Shown piece by piece: positions 63,778 through 64,000 of a stretch of DNA of 64,000 nucleotides. Where the stretch lies: positions 623,201 to 687,200 of the forward strand of contig NZ_DS990392.1 in the NCBI RefSeq assembly GCF_000155475.1, written 5' to 3'. The position numbers and the translations under genes were made by a program. Within the stretch, counting starts at the first letter, position 1; each line of letters opens with the position of its first letter. This stretch comes from Helicobacter cinaedi CCUG 18818 = ATCC BAA-847. GTDB lineage: Bacteria > Campylobacterota > Campylobacteria > Campylobacterales > Helicobacteraceae. The notes beneath the pieces are model-generated. The model was not told the origin of the DNA. It saw only the letters and a program-made list of their open reading frames with translations, and searched no databases.

Positions 63778-64000
63778 TTAAGTTTTAGAATCCTTAAACA
63801 CCCCATAGCGATACTCATACAGCACCACGCCCACCACCACAACGCTTGAGCAAATCAGCGAAAGCGGATAAGACGCCCACACACCAGCCACCCCATACAA
63901 ATGCGATAATACAAAAAGCAAAGGAATAATAAAAATGAGATTATAAGAAAGTGTGATGACAAATGAGTTTCTAGGGCGTTGAATAGACTGAAAAAATATA
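63778..64000 (-). CDS. 3' end of MATE-family transporter (partial)
   Basis: The last 74 residues of a protein that continues beyond the window: FFQSIQRPRNSFVITLSYNL, then IPLLFVLSHLYGVAGVWASYPLSLI and a final hydrophobic helix. The FQSI...PR pattern and GVWxxYP segment are typical of the final part of MATE multidrug/sodium antiporters. The stop is TAA at 63778. The start lies outside the window. Confidence 0.7.
   Translation of the reverse strand, partial: IFFQSIQRPRNSFVITLSYNLIFIIPLLFVLSHLYGVAGVWASYPLSLICSSVVVVGVVLYEYRYGVFKDSKT

Noticed and set aside
1-64000. CRISPR array
   Set aside because: No regularly spaced repeat-spacer pattern or cas gene was found.

Overview
The window reads as chromosome from a Helicobacter-like member of the Campylobacterota, most likely an enterohepatic species. 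The evidence is AT-rich DNA, cysteine-rich Sel1-repeat (Hcp) proteins, a napAGHBLD operon without napC, a single-domain globin next to a Crp/Fnr-type regulator, and several gene orders I recall from H. pylori and C. jejuni: pyrD-protease-dapA-SDR, arsR-arsS-hemB-...-yebC, coaX-x-x-dut-greA, and ctp-purC-purS-purQ-x-plsC. These comparisons are from memory; no search was run.

Layout. 1-1242: non-coding, dominated by a large inverted repeat (179-972). 1243-12139: amino-acid symporter, TPR/glycosyltransferase-like protein, outer membrane protein, lnt, the SDR-dapA-M16 protease-pyrD block and a heptosyltransferase-like gene. 12136-29513: a long minus-strand accessory locus. 29547-29622: tRNA-Ala(GGC). 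29707-34547: plsC to ctp with three purine genes. 34713-39639: housekeeping and hypothetical genes. 39700-39890: a likely small RNA. 39987-44428: arsRS, hemB, yebC. 44750-48200: an outer membrane protein and two Sel1 proteins. 48606-53706: hisG, coaX, dut, greA, gph. 53961-60471: periplasmic nitrate reductase operon. 60541-64000: hydrolases, globin, Crp/Fnr regulator, and the 3' end of a MATE-type transporter.

The outstanding feature is the accessory locus. It is one co-directional run of overlapping genes: five radical SAM enzymes, six methyltransferases, two SDRs, three transketolase-type polypeptides and a TIGR04372-like protein. Twelve genes each carry a homopolymeric G/C run of 10-14 bases; I saw no run of comparable length elsewhere in the 64 kb. 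In the sequenced state four or five genes are out of frame (28544-29513 relative to its ATG, 26360-27447, 25637-26355, 17274-18519, 14256-14973), and each is restored by changing its tract by one base. Runs of G in the message encode glycine inside proteins, while runs of C encode proline close to a terminus. The locus has no recognisable nucleotide-sugar synthesis genes, so its product is unknown; a combinatorially varied surface glycan or glycan decoration is an inference only.

Elsewhere, the nap operon has a Crp/Fnr-type palindrome upstream and a Crp/Fnr-family regulator 9 kb away. A candidate small RNA upstream of arsR ends in a terminator whose loop is CCCCCA, which could in principle pair with G-runs. 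pyrD carries an unusual Lys/Ser/Thr-rich tail of about 125 residues.
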